Assembly (NCBI GenBank): GCA_035325905.1
Contig: DAOKYY010000047.1
Coordinates: 1 to 26,083, forward strand
Length of the DNA: 26,083 nucleotides
Direction of reading: 5' to 3'
Source: DYGX01 sp035325905
Lineage (GTDB): Bacteria > Chloroflexota > Anaerolineae > Aggregatilineales > Aggregatilineaceae
The translations under genes and the position numbers were made by a program. Of the stretch, positions 14,837 to 22,326 are shown one piece after another. The notes beneath the pieces were generated by a model, which did not search any database, was not told where the DNA came from, and saw nothing but the letters and a program-made list of their open reading frames with translations. Each line of letters begins with the position of its first letter. The first letter of the stretch is position 1.

Positions 14837-15586
14837 TTGAGCATTCACCAGTATCCAGGGTCATATCCCACGCCGTCCGTTCAGGCGCCCGCGCATCATG
14901 TGTGGACTGACGTGCCCAAGCCGGAAATCCGGCACGGGCGCTCGTTCTTGCGCGAGCTGCTGGAAACGGTCGTCCTGATCGCGGCGATTTATGCCTTCGT
15001 CAACCTGGCGACCGCGCGCTTCGTGGTCGATGGGCGCAGTATGCTGCCCAACTTCAACACCGACCAGTTCATTATCGTCAGCCGCCTGTCGTACATCCTC
15101 GGCGAGCCGAAACGCGGCGACGTGGTGGTCTTCCACAACCCGGCGGACCCGACCCACGACTTTATCAAGCGCGTGATCGGGCTGCCCGGCGAGACGGTCA
15201 CGATCCAGAACGGGCGAGTCTACGTAAACGGCGTGCGCCTCGAAGAGCCGTACATTCAGAATTTCTGCCGGGGCACCGTGTGCGACGACACCTGGGAGAT
15301 CGGCCCGGAGGAGTACTTCGTGCTCGGCGATAACCGTAGCTCCAGCCGGGACTCGCACAACTTCGGCCCGATCAGCCGCGAGCTGCTGGTGGGCCGCGCC
15401 TTCATTCGCTACTGGCCGCCGTCCGACTGGGCGGTGATCACGCACCCGTCCTACGACGACAGCAGCGTGCCGCTGCCCGCGCTGACGTTGCCCGCGCCGG
15501 ATACGGACGTACCGGCGGTGCAGGGGGGCGGCGCGCTTTCCGTGATCGCCACGCCCACGCCTCGCCCGGCGCTGGGCGGGCAGTAA
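14837..15586 (+). CDS. lepB: signal peptidase I
   Basis: This type I signal peptidase of about 249 residues removes signal peptides from exported proteins at the outer face of the membrane. One N-terminal transmembrane helix (LLETVVLIAAIYAFVNLA) precedes the catalytic box DGRSMLPN with nucleophile Ser68; the general base is Lys111 in DFIKRVIGLPGE. The later boxes VLGDNR and SRDSHNFG are intact. A Pro-rich tail of about 55 residues follows, unusual for the family. The start is uncertain, since no in-frame ATG exists before the helix. The TTG at 14837 is preferred because a -35-like TTGACA covers the upstream TTG at 14756; a GTG further in is also possible. The YgiT-type gene begins 17 nt downstream. 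Confidence 0.9.
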   Translation: MSIHQYPGSYPTPSVQAPAHHVWTDVPKPEIRHGRSFLRELLETVVLIAAIYAFVNLATARFVVDGRSMLPNFNTDQFIIVSRLSYILGEPKRGDVVVFHNPADPTHDFIKRVIGLPGETVTIQNGRVYVNGVRLEEPYIQNFCRGTVCDDTWEIGPEEYFVLGDNRSSSRDSHNFGPISRELLVGRAFIRYWPPSDWAVITHPSYDDSSVPLPALTLPAPDTDVPAVQGGGALSVIATPTPRPALGGQ

Positions 15587-15603
15587 CCGGACCGGGTAGC
15601 CTC

Positions 15604-15906
15604 TTGCCTGAAACCTGCCCTGCCTGCGGCGTCGGGCGGATGACTCCGGCCCGCCGAACCTATATCCGCCTCTACGGCCAGACGCTTGTCCACGCGCCGG
15701 ACGTGCCCGCCTGGCAATGTGACGCCTGCCGCCTGGTGATCTTTGACCAGCCCGCGCTCGACCGGATCGAGTTGTTGGTGGGCGAGGCGGGGCCGCCGCC
15801 GAACGTGGCCGCTGCCCGCCCGGCGCGCCCGGCCGATTCTTCGCCCGCTGATCGCGACCCGCTCGACGACCAGCCCGATGCCCCATCGCCTTCCACCCAG
15901 CCTTAA
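15604..15906 (+). CDS. YgiT-type zinc-finger protein
   Basis: This 100-residue protein has two CxxC pairs (Cys5/Cys8 and Cys39/Cys42) around a short beta-rich stretch, the pattern of YgiT/MqsA-type zinc-finger domains. The DNA-binding helix-turn-helix of true MqsA antitoxins is absent; the rest is a Pro/Asp-rich, probably disordered tail from about residue 62. No toxin gene is adjacent. The start is a TTG at 15604, the only candidate that keeps the first CxxC; the ribosome site is weak. It sits 17 nt after the signal peptidase gene and is probably co-transcribed. Function is unknown. Confidence 0.75.
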   Translation: MPETCPACGVGRMTPARRTYIRLYGQTLVHAPDVPAWQCDACRLVIFDQPALDRIELLVGEAGPPPNVAAARPARPADSSPADRDPLDDQPDAPSPSTQP

Positions 15907-15921
15907 CGGCGGCGGGCGGCC

Positions 15922-15950
15922 CGCACAATCGCGGGCAGATCGGATACAAT
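15922..15950 (+). promoter_or_regulatory. candidate promoter of the pyrophosphatase gene
   Basis: TACAAT (15945-15950) is a good -10 box. The hexamer 17 bp upstream, CGCACA, matches only the ACA half of a -35. The resulting leader would be about 75 nt. Confidence 0.5.
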
Positions 15951-16032
15951 AGGCGTACACGGTGAAGCAGGCGCGAACCCGTGAGTTCCTTTCGCCCCGC
16001 CGGGCGAGCGTTCAGGAGATAGCAACCCGATT

Positions 16033-16581
16033 ATGCAGACGCGCAACCTGTGGCATTCGCTGCCCACTGGCCCTAATGTTCCCGACGCGGTGTATTGTAT
16101 CGTCGAGATTCCTAAGGGAAGCCGCAACAAATACGAGTACAGCAAGGTCGCCGGGGTGATCAAGCTCGACCGCGTAATCTATAGCTCGATGCACTATCCG
16201 AGCGACTATGGGCTGATCCCGCAGACCTATGCGGAGGATGGCGACCCGCTCGATATTCTGGTGATCGTCACCGAGCCGACCTTCGCCGGCTGCGTAATCG
16301 AAGCGCGCCCGATCGGGATTTTCCATATGGTCGACCGGGGCGACCCCGACGACAAGATTCTCGCCGTGCCGACCACCGACCCGCTGTTCAACGAGTACCA
16401 GGACCTCGAAGATGTGCCCAAGCACTTCCTGAGCGAGATCGCGCACTTCTTCCAGACGTACAAGCAGTTGCAGGGCATCCAGGTGACGCCCAAAGGCTGG
16501 GACGACGCCGACGCCGCGCGCCGCGTGATCTTGCAGTCAATCGAGCGTTACAAGAAGAAATTTCCGCCGGAGATGGTCTAG
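16033..16581 (+). CDS. ppa: family I inorganic pyrophosphatase
   Basis: This 182-residue soluble enzyme hydrolyses pyrophosphate to two phosphates, drawing biosynthetic reactions forward. The family signature DGDPLD (69-74) provides the metal-binding aspartates. Also present are Glu25 (VEIPKGS), the substrate-binding segment KYEY (33-36), and HYPSDYGLIPQT (about 54-65). Length fits bacterial family I enzymes. The ATG at 16033 follows AGGAG (16014-16018) by 14 nt, a rather long spacing. Its own promoter appears to lie after the YgiT-type gene, and a separate promoter follows before the kinase gene. Confidence 0.95.
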   Translation: MQTRNLWHSLPTGPNVPDAVYCIVEIPKGSRNKYEYSKVAGVIKLDRVIYSSMHYPSDYGLIPQTYAEDGDPLDILVIVTEPTFAGCVIEARPIGIFHMVDRGDPDDKILAVPTTDPLFNEYQDLEDVPKHFLSEIAHFFQTYKQLQGIQVTPKGWDDADAARRVILQSIERYKKKFPPEMV

Positions 16582-16594
16582 CGCAGGCCGGGGG

Positions 16595-16624
16595 TTGCCG
16601 GAGCGGAGTGAAATCCGGTATAAC
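16595..16624 (+). promoter_or_regulatory. promoter of the kinase cluster
   Basis: TTGCCG (16595-16600), an 18-bp spacer and TATAAC (16619-16624) lie 55 nt before the ATG at 16679. Because TTG at 16595 is also in frame, automated gene calls may start there; the promoter reading is preferred. Confidence 0.55.
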
Positions 16625-16678
16625 TGGCCTGACTATCATCTACTCATAAGCGCCGGCTTACAACCCCGGCTGAACGGC

Positions 16679-19378
16679 ATGTCCACGCCCATCACTTCCG
16701 CCACCGCGCTCGATCTGGACCTTGCCAACCGCCTGCGAATGCTGCTGCGCGGTCTTCAGCGTGTCCTCCCGTTCGAAGAAGGCGGGCTGCTGCTGTTCGA
16801 GCCTGAGCAGCGGCTGCTAGTGCCCTACGCTGCGCTCGGCGCGCTCGAAACGGCGCGCTGGGGCGAAGGTCTCGCCGGGCAGGCGGCGGCGCGCCGCGCG
16901 CCCATGTGGTCCGGCGAACAGGGCTGCTGGCGTGTCGCCGTCCCGGTGACTCACCACGACGCGCTGTTTGGCGTCCTGCTGTTTTGCGGCTGCCAGGTGG
17001 ACCGCTTTAGTGACGCGCAGGTCGCTTTGCTAGAGCTTCAGGCCGGGCAGATCGCGCTGGAGCTGTACACCCTTCAACACATCCGTGCGCTCAAGCGCCT
17101 GCACGCCGAGCAGCTCGCCGCCGAGCGGCAGGAGCTGCGCCGGGTGCACCTCCTGCACCGTATCGCCAACGTTGGGGCCGCGCCGCAGGGCGAGGCGTTC
17201 GACGAATTGGCCGCTGCCCTGCGCGAAACGGCGGAGCTTCTGGAATGTGAAGGCGCGCAGCTTTTGCTGCCCGACCCCGACGGCTACCAGTTGGCGGCGC
17301 AGGAAGCGACCGCCTACGGCGCGGGCGCGCACCGTACTGATTTGAGCTGGGCGCTGGATGGCCCTGGCGCGCCGGTCGATGCCTATCACACCGCCGTTCC
17401 GCACGTGGCGGATGCGGGCGACCTGGCCGGGCCGCGCTTCTGGAACGCGCTGGCCTGCCCGCTGAACGCGCACAACCGCACGCTGGGCGTGCTCTATGTC
17501 TTTAACCGGCGCGTGGGGCCGTTCGACGCGGACGCGATCGCGCTTACGCAGTCGATCGCGGATCAGATCGCGCTTAGCGCCGTTACCGGGCATTTCCTGC
17601 GGACTGAGGTCCGCCGCGCCGACCTGATGAACCAGGTCAACCGCGTCAGCCAGGAATTGCACGCTACGCTCGACGTGCAGGGGCTGCTGCGCAAGCTGGC
17701 GCAGCGCATTCTTGAGGTGTTTGAGCACGACGCGGTGCATGTGCTGATGCTCACGGACGACCGGTCCATACTGCGCTTGCGCGCCAGCGCCTTCGCTACG
17801 CCCGCATTGCAGCTTGAGAGCACGCTGGCCGTGCCATCGGACGCCGGGGTGGTGGGCCGCGCCGTGCAAACCAAGCGCACGCAAGTCGTGCCGGACACGC
17901 GTATCGACCCGGATTTTTTGCGGCTGCCGGCCTTGCGCGGCGTGCAAAGCTCGCTGGCGATCCCGCTCCAGCGCGGCGATCAGATTGCCGGCGTGATCAC
18001 GATCCTCTCGACGCGGCTCAACGCCTTCAGTGAGACCGAGCGCGACGCGATGGAAACCCTCGCGCGGCAGATCGGCATCGCGCTCGAAAACGCGCATCTC
18101 TACGACCAGGCCCAGCACCGCCTGCTCGAACAGGGGATCGTGCACCAGATCGGGCAAGACTTGGCGTCCATCCTCGATTACGGCTCGCTCGCCCAGCGGA
18201 TGGTCGAGCACATGAACCACGCGCTGAACACCTCAAGCTGCGTGGTCGGGCTGTACGAGGCGGACCTAGACGCCGTCCGCATCAGCGCCGCTTGCCGCGA
18301 TCCCGATCATCCGCCGTCGGCGGCGGCGCCCGCGCCGGGGCGCGTTCTGCCGCTGCACACGCGGCCCGCGCATGAGGGCGCCATTCGCACGCGCGCGCCT
18401 GTCACGGTCTACCGCCGCGATGCCAACGGGCTGCCCGAAGCGCAGGCGCTGCTCGACCAGTGGGATGTGCAGAGCCAGTTGGTGCTGCCCATGGTCGCCG
18501 GGGATCGCGTCATCGGCGTGGTGGACTGGACCGATCACGCGCCAGACCGGGTTTTCTCGCCCGACGACATTCGCCTGGCGCAGACGCTGGTTGGGCAAGC
18601 GACCATCGCCTTCGACAACGCGCTGTTGTTCCAGCAGCTAGAGAGCCGCGCGCTGGAGCTGGCCGAGGCCAACCGCCTCAAAGACCAGTTCCTCGCGACG
18701 ATCAGCCACGAGCTGCGCACGCCGATGAACAGCATCATCGGTTTCAGCGAGGCGCTGCTCAACGACCTGTACGGCCCGCTTAACGATGAGCAGGCGAGCC
18801 GCATCCGCCGCATTCGCCGCAACGCGCACGACCTGCTGCACCTGATCGACGACCTGCTCGATCTGTCCAAGATCGACGCCGGGCGCCTGACGCTGCAACC
18901 GGCGTCGGTCGCGGTGCATAATGTTGTGCGGCACGTCGTGCAGAGCCTCGAAGCCCAGGCCCAGGCGCGCGGGCTGGAGCTGATTACTGAGGTGCCACCC
19001 GACCTGCCGCCGCTGTGCGTCGATCCGCAGCGCCTGAAGCAGATCCTCACCAACCTGCTGAGCAACGCGATCAAGTTCACGCCGCAGGGCCGCGTAACCG
19101 TCAGCGCCGGGCTGCTGGCGAATGGCGGGCCGGGGATCGCGATCACGGTGGCCGACACCGGGATCGGTATCGCCCCGGAAGACCAGGCGATTATCTTTGA
19201 CGAATTCCGCCAGGCCGACGGCAGCACCACCCGCGCTTATGGCGGGACCGGCCTGGGGCTGGCGATCACCAAGAAGCTGGTCGAGATGATGGGCGGCGCG
19301 ATCGGGGTCGAGAGCGCGCCCGGCGAGGGCAGCCGTTTTACCGTCAGCCTGCCGCTGGCGGAGACTTCCGTGTGTTAG
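16679..19378 (+). CDS. soluble multi-GAF sensor histidine kinase
   Basis: This 899-residue protein has no membrane segment. Four successive GAF-like regions are suggested at about 10-130, 165-300, 335-480 and 500-645; the third and fourth are the clearest. A helical linker leads to the dimerisation domain, with phospho-acceptor His677 in SHELRTPMNSIIGF. The catalytic ATPase domain shows N box NLLSNAIKF, G1 DTGIGI, F box FDEFRQ and G2 GGTGLGLAI. GAF domains bind small molecules or bilins; no chromophore cysteine could be assigned. No receiver domain is attached and no regulator is adjacent downstream. The ATG at 16679 was chosen over a TTG 84 nt upstream that overlaps a promoter; its ribosome site is poor. 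The next kinase begins 18 nt after the stop. Confidence 0.9.
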   Translation: MSTPITSATALDLDLANRLRMLLRGLQRVLPFEEGGLLLFEPEQRLLVPYAALGALETARWGEGLAGQAAARRAPMWSGEQGCWRVAVPVTHHDALFGVLLFCGCQVDRFSDAQVALLELQAGQIALELYTLQHIRALKRLHAEQLAAERQELRRVHLLHRIANVGAAPQGEAFDELAAALRETAELLECEGAQLLLPDPDGYQLAAQEATAYGAGAHRTDLSWALDGPGAPVDAYHTAVPHVADAGDLAGPRFWNALACPLNAHNRTLGVLYVFNRRVGPFDADAIALTQSIADQIALSAVTGHFLRTEVRRADLMNQVNRVSQELHATLDVQGLLRKLAQRILEVFEHDAVHVLMLTDDRSILRLRASAFATPALQLESTLAVPSDAGVVGRAVQTKRTQVVPDTRIDPDFLRLPALRGVQSSLAIPLQRGDQIAGVITILSTRLNAFSETERDAMETLARQIGIALENAHLYDQAQHRLLEQGIVHQIGQDLASILDYGSLAQRMVEHMNHALNTSSCVVGLYEADLDAVRISAACRDPDHPPSAAAPAPGRVLPLHTRPAHEGAIRTRAPVTVYRRDANGLPEAQALLDQWDVQSQLVLPMVAGDRVIGVVDWTDHAPDRVFSPDDIRLAQTLVGQATIAFDNALLFQQLESRALELAEANRLKDQFLATISHELRTPMNSIIGFSEALLNDLYGPLNDEQASRIRRIRRNAHDLLHLIDDLLDLSKIDAGRLTLQPASVAVHNVVRHVVQSLEAQAQARGLELITEVPPDLPPLCVDPQRLKQILTNLLSNAIKFTPQGRVTVSAGLLANGGPGIAITVADTGIGIAPEDQAIIFDEFRQADGSTTRAYGGTGLGLAITKKLVEMMGGAIGVESAPGEGSRFTVSLPLAETSVC

Positions 19379-19396
19379 CGCGACAGGCGTAAGGCC

Positions 19397-20860
19397 ATGT
19401 CCCTCGGAACGCTGTCACTGGTCAACATCGTGGCCGATGTTGTGCTGCTGCTCTCGGCGCTGGCGCTGGCCGTGATCATGGCCTGGCAGAACCCGCGCCG
19501 CCACGGGCGCGCGTTCGCGGTGTGCCTGCTGGTCTTCGGGTTGTACGCGCTGGGCGACCTGCTGTGGAAGCTGGCGCGCCCGCTTGGCTACGCGCCCCGT
19601 GCCCCGCTCGAAGCCGCGACGGTGTTTTATGAGATTGGCATCCTGCTGCTGACGTTGCTTGCCTTCGCCTATGGGCAGCTCCCGGTGCGCCCGCGTCGCT
19701 TGCTGGCGGCGTTCAGCCTGCCGGTAGGCGCCGTGTTCCTGGGCGTCGTCGTGTCCGGGCTGCTTTACCGCGATTTCCGGCCCCTGAGCGGCGGGACCTA
19801 CGGCCACAGCCTGACCGAAACGGGGCAGTTGGGGGCGCTCATGGCGATAGCGCACCTGGGCGCGGTGTCGTACTTGTTGTGGCGTCACGACAGCCTGCGC
19901 AGCCGCGCGCTGGTGTTGCCGATGGCGATTCTGGCGGGTGGGATCGCCCTGCACGCCGTGGCGATCCCGCTCCACGTCTACGCGTTCAACGTCCTCGCCG
20001 TGACGGTGGCGATCATCCTGATCGGGCGCACGCTGATCCGCTTCGAGGTCTTCAAGCCGCTGGCCGATCTGAACGCCGAGCTGATCGTCAAGAACACCGA
20101 GCTTCAGGAAGCCGCGCGGCTCAAAAGCCAGTTTCTCGCCAACATGACACACGAGCTACGCACGCCGCTGAACTCGATCATCGGCTACACCGACATGATC
20201 ACCGCCGGGATTTACGGCGAGCTAAACGAGCGCCAGACTGACCGGATGCGCCGCGTCAACCGCAACGGGCTGCACCTGCTTGAGCTGATCAACGCCGTGC
20301 TCGACCTGAGCAAGATCGAGGCCGGGCGGCTGGAGCTGGCGCGGGGCCGCGTGGCGATCTCGCCGCTGGTCGAAGCGGTGTGCGTCGAGGTCGAGCCGCG
20401 CGCTTCGGCCAAAGGGCTGCGCCTGGTGCGCCAGATCCCGCGCGATCTGCCGCCGGTCTGGGCCGACGAGGTGCGGGCGTTTCAGATACTGGAAAAGCTG
20501 CTGGCGAACGCGGTCAATTTCACCGACAAGGGCGAGATCACGGTCGGCGGCGCCTTTGACCGGGCGCGGAACGAGGTCGTGCTTAGCGTGGCCGACACCG
20601 GCTGCGGCGTGGAGCCGTCGCAGCGCGCGCACATCTTTGAGGCGTTTATGCCGGGAAACGCCCGGCAGGTCGACCCGCGCAAAGGGGCGGGGCTGGGGCT
20701 GGCGATCGCGCACCGGCTGGCGGCGCTGCACGGCGGGCGTCTGTGGTACGACACGGTGCTGGGCGCCGGCTCGACCTTTTACGTCGCGCTGCCCGCCGTC
20801 GCCGACAAGATCGCCACCGCCGAGCACGCGCCGGTCTGGCGCCAGGAGCGGCGCGCATGA
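19397..20860 (+). CDS. 7TM-type sensor histidine kinase (first of a paralogous pair)
   Basis: This 487-residue protein has about seven hydrophobic segments in residues 5-215, like the 7TM-sensor kinases. A short coiled region (ADLNAELIVKNTELQEAARLKSQ) leads to the phospho-acceptor His252 in THELRTPLNSIIGY. The ATPase domain shows LLANAVNF, DTGCGV, FEAFMPGN and GAGLGLAI. It would sense a membrane or extracellular cue and autophosphorylate. Layout and sequence around the histidine match the next gene closely, so the two derive from a duplication. The stop overlaps the next start by ATGA. Ribosome site before the ATG at 19397 is weak, perhaps read through coupling from the multi-GAF kinase gene 18 nt upstream. 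Confidence 0.92.
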   Translation: MSLGTLSLVNIVADVVLLLSALALAVIMAWQNPRRHGRAFAVCLLVFGLYALGDLLWKLARPLGYAPRAPLEAATVFYEIGILLLTLLAFAYGQLPVRPRRLLAAFSLPVGAVFLGVVVSGLLYRDFRPLSGGTYGHSLTETGQLGALMAIAHLGAVSYLLWRHDSLRSRALVLPMAILAGGIALHAVAIPLHVYAFNVLAVTVAIILIGRTLIRFEVFKPLADLNAELIVKNTELQEAARLKSQFLANMTHELRTPLNSIIGYTDMITAGIYGELNERQTDRMRRVNRNGLHLLELINAVLDLSKIEAGRLELARGRVAISPLVEAVCVEVEPRASAKGLRLVRQIPRDLPPVWADEVRAFQILEKLLANAVNFTDKGEITVGGAFDRARNEVVLSVADTGCGVEPSQRAHIFEAFMPGNARQVDPRKGAGLGLAIAHRLAALHGGRLWYDTVLGAGSTFYVALPAVADKIATAEHAPVWRQERRA

Positions 20861-22326
20861 CGGTCACGGCGACGACGCTGGTGGTGTTGCTCGCCAACGG
20901 GATGACCGCGGTCATCGCCGTCGCGCTGCTGATGCTGGTGCTCTGGCAGGACCCGCGCCAGGCGGCGAACCGCTGGTTCGCCGTGTCGATGGCCTCGCTC
21001 GCCACGTACACCACGGTCAACGCCTTCGCCCGTTTCGTCGATCAACTGGCGACCGACCCGCTGCCGGTGTTCTATCTGGCGGCCACCGCGTATGGCGTGT
21101 TCGTGGTCTCGATCTTCTTCTTCGCCTCGGAGTTCGCGCCCGGCCAGCCGCGCGCCACGCGCTGGATGCGCCTCGCGGGCGCGGCGCTGATCGTCGGGCA
21201 CACGATCGCGCTGTGGACCGGCAACGTCACGACCAACGCCCGGCCGCTGCCGAATGATCCGGGCGGCTACACCTGGGACTACACGCGACTGGGTATCTTT
21301 GCCAGCGCCACGCTGTTCGCCTACCTGATCGCCACGACGCTGGCGCTGTCCAGGAGCGACGACGAGCGGGCGCGCAGCCTGTGGCCCGCCCCGGTGATGA
21401 CGCTCGCCAGCGCGGTTTCGGCGCTGTTGATCTGGCCGCGCGTCAACATCCCGCTCAACGCCGTGTTCCTCGCGCTGACCGCGTTCGCGCTGGGGCTGCC
21501 AGTGCTGCGGCGCGAGCTGTTCAATCCGCTGGCGAACGCGCACGCCGAGCTGGCGCGCAAAAACCGCGAGCTGGAGCGGGTCAACCGGGTCAAGAGCCAG
21601 TTTCTGGCGACGGTCAGCCACGAGCTGCGCACGCCGCTGAACTCGATCAACGGCTATTCCGAGATGATGCTGGCCGAGGTCTACGGCCCGCTCAACGAGA
21701 CCCAGCGCGACCGGATTGAGAAGGTGTTGCGCAATGGCCGCCAGCTCCTGACGCTGATTAACGACGTGCTGGACCTCAACCAGATCGAACGCGGCAGGCT
21801 GCGGCTCGACCTCCAGCGCGTCGAGATCCCGCCGCTGCTCGACGCGGTGCTCGACGTGTGCACGCCGCTCGCCGCGCAGAAGGGGCTGCGCTTCGTGCGC
21901 GACTATGCTGACGCGCCTGCACTCCTCGCCGACGAAGTGCGCGTGCGCGAAATCTTCACGAACGTGCTGGCGAACGCGTGCAAGTTCACCGAGCGCGGAA
22001 CGATCACGGTGCGCGCCGCCCCGTCCGGCGAGATGGTCCGCCTCGAAGTCACGGATACCGGGGTGGGCATCCCCGCCGACCAGTATCACGCGGTCTTCGC
22101 GGAGTTTCAGCAGATCGCGGGGCAGGGCGGCGCCGGCGAAGGGACCGGGCTGGGGATGGCGATCACCAAGCGGCTTGTCGAGCTGCACGGCGGCAATATC
22201 TGGCTGGACAGCGTGCCCGGCGAAGGCACAACCGTCTTCATCACGCTTCCGGCGGCGCAGCGACCAGACGCCGGGCGCAGCGTCCCGGAGACCGTCGAGG
22301 ATGGCGCGACGCGCTCCTACGCATAG
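20857..22326 (+). CDS. 7TM-type sensor histidine kinase (second of the pair)
   Basis: This 489-residue protein has about seven hydrophobic segments in residues 5-220, a coiled linker (NAHAELARKNRELERVNRVKSQ) and the phospho-acceptor His255 in SHELRTPLNSINGY. The ATPase domain carries NVLANACKF, DTGVGI, FAEFQQ and GEGTGLGMAI. Unlike its paralogue it has LDLNQIERGRL in place of LDLSKIEAGRL after the second dimerisation helix, a local divergence that could affect partner choice. The ATG at 20857 overlaps the previous TGA by 4 nt and has AGGAG (20844-20848) at 8 nt. Its last 10 nt overlap the end of the convergent zinc-ribbon gene. Confidence 0.92.
   Translation: MTVTATTLVVLLANGMTAVIAVALLMLVLWQDPRQAANRWFAVSMASLATYTTVNAFARFVDQLATDPLPVFYLAATAYGVFVVSIFFFASEFAPGQPRATRWMRLAGAALIVGHTIALWTGNVTTNARPLPNDPGGYTWDYTRLGIFASATLFAYLIATTLALSRSDDERARSLWPAPVMTLASAVSALLIWPRVNIPLNAVFLALTAFALGLPVLRRELFNPLANAHAELARKNRELERVNRVKSQFLATVSHELRTPLNSINGYSEMMLAEVYGPLNETQRDRIEKVLRNGRQLLTLINDVLDLNQIERGRLRLDLQRVEIPPLLDAVLDVCTPLAAQKGLRFVRDYADAPALLADEVRVREIFTNVLANACKFTERGTITVRAAPSGEMVRLEVTDTGVGIPADQYHAVFAEFQQIAGQGGAGEGTGLGMAITKRLVELHGGNIWLDSVPGEGTTVFITLPAAQRPDAGRSVPETVEDGATRSYA

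Noticed and set aside
16595..16678. TTG-initiated N-terminal extension of the multi-GAF kinase
   Set aside because: The TTG falls in a TTGCCG/TATAAC promoter pair and the added residues show no conserved feature.
20779..22188. 469-codon minus-strand frame opposite the second 7TM kinase
   Set aside because: Antisense shadow rich in Arg, Gln and His; the kinase on the plus strand has all conserved boxes.
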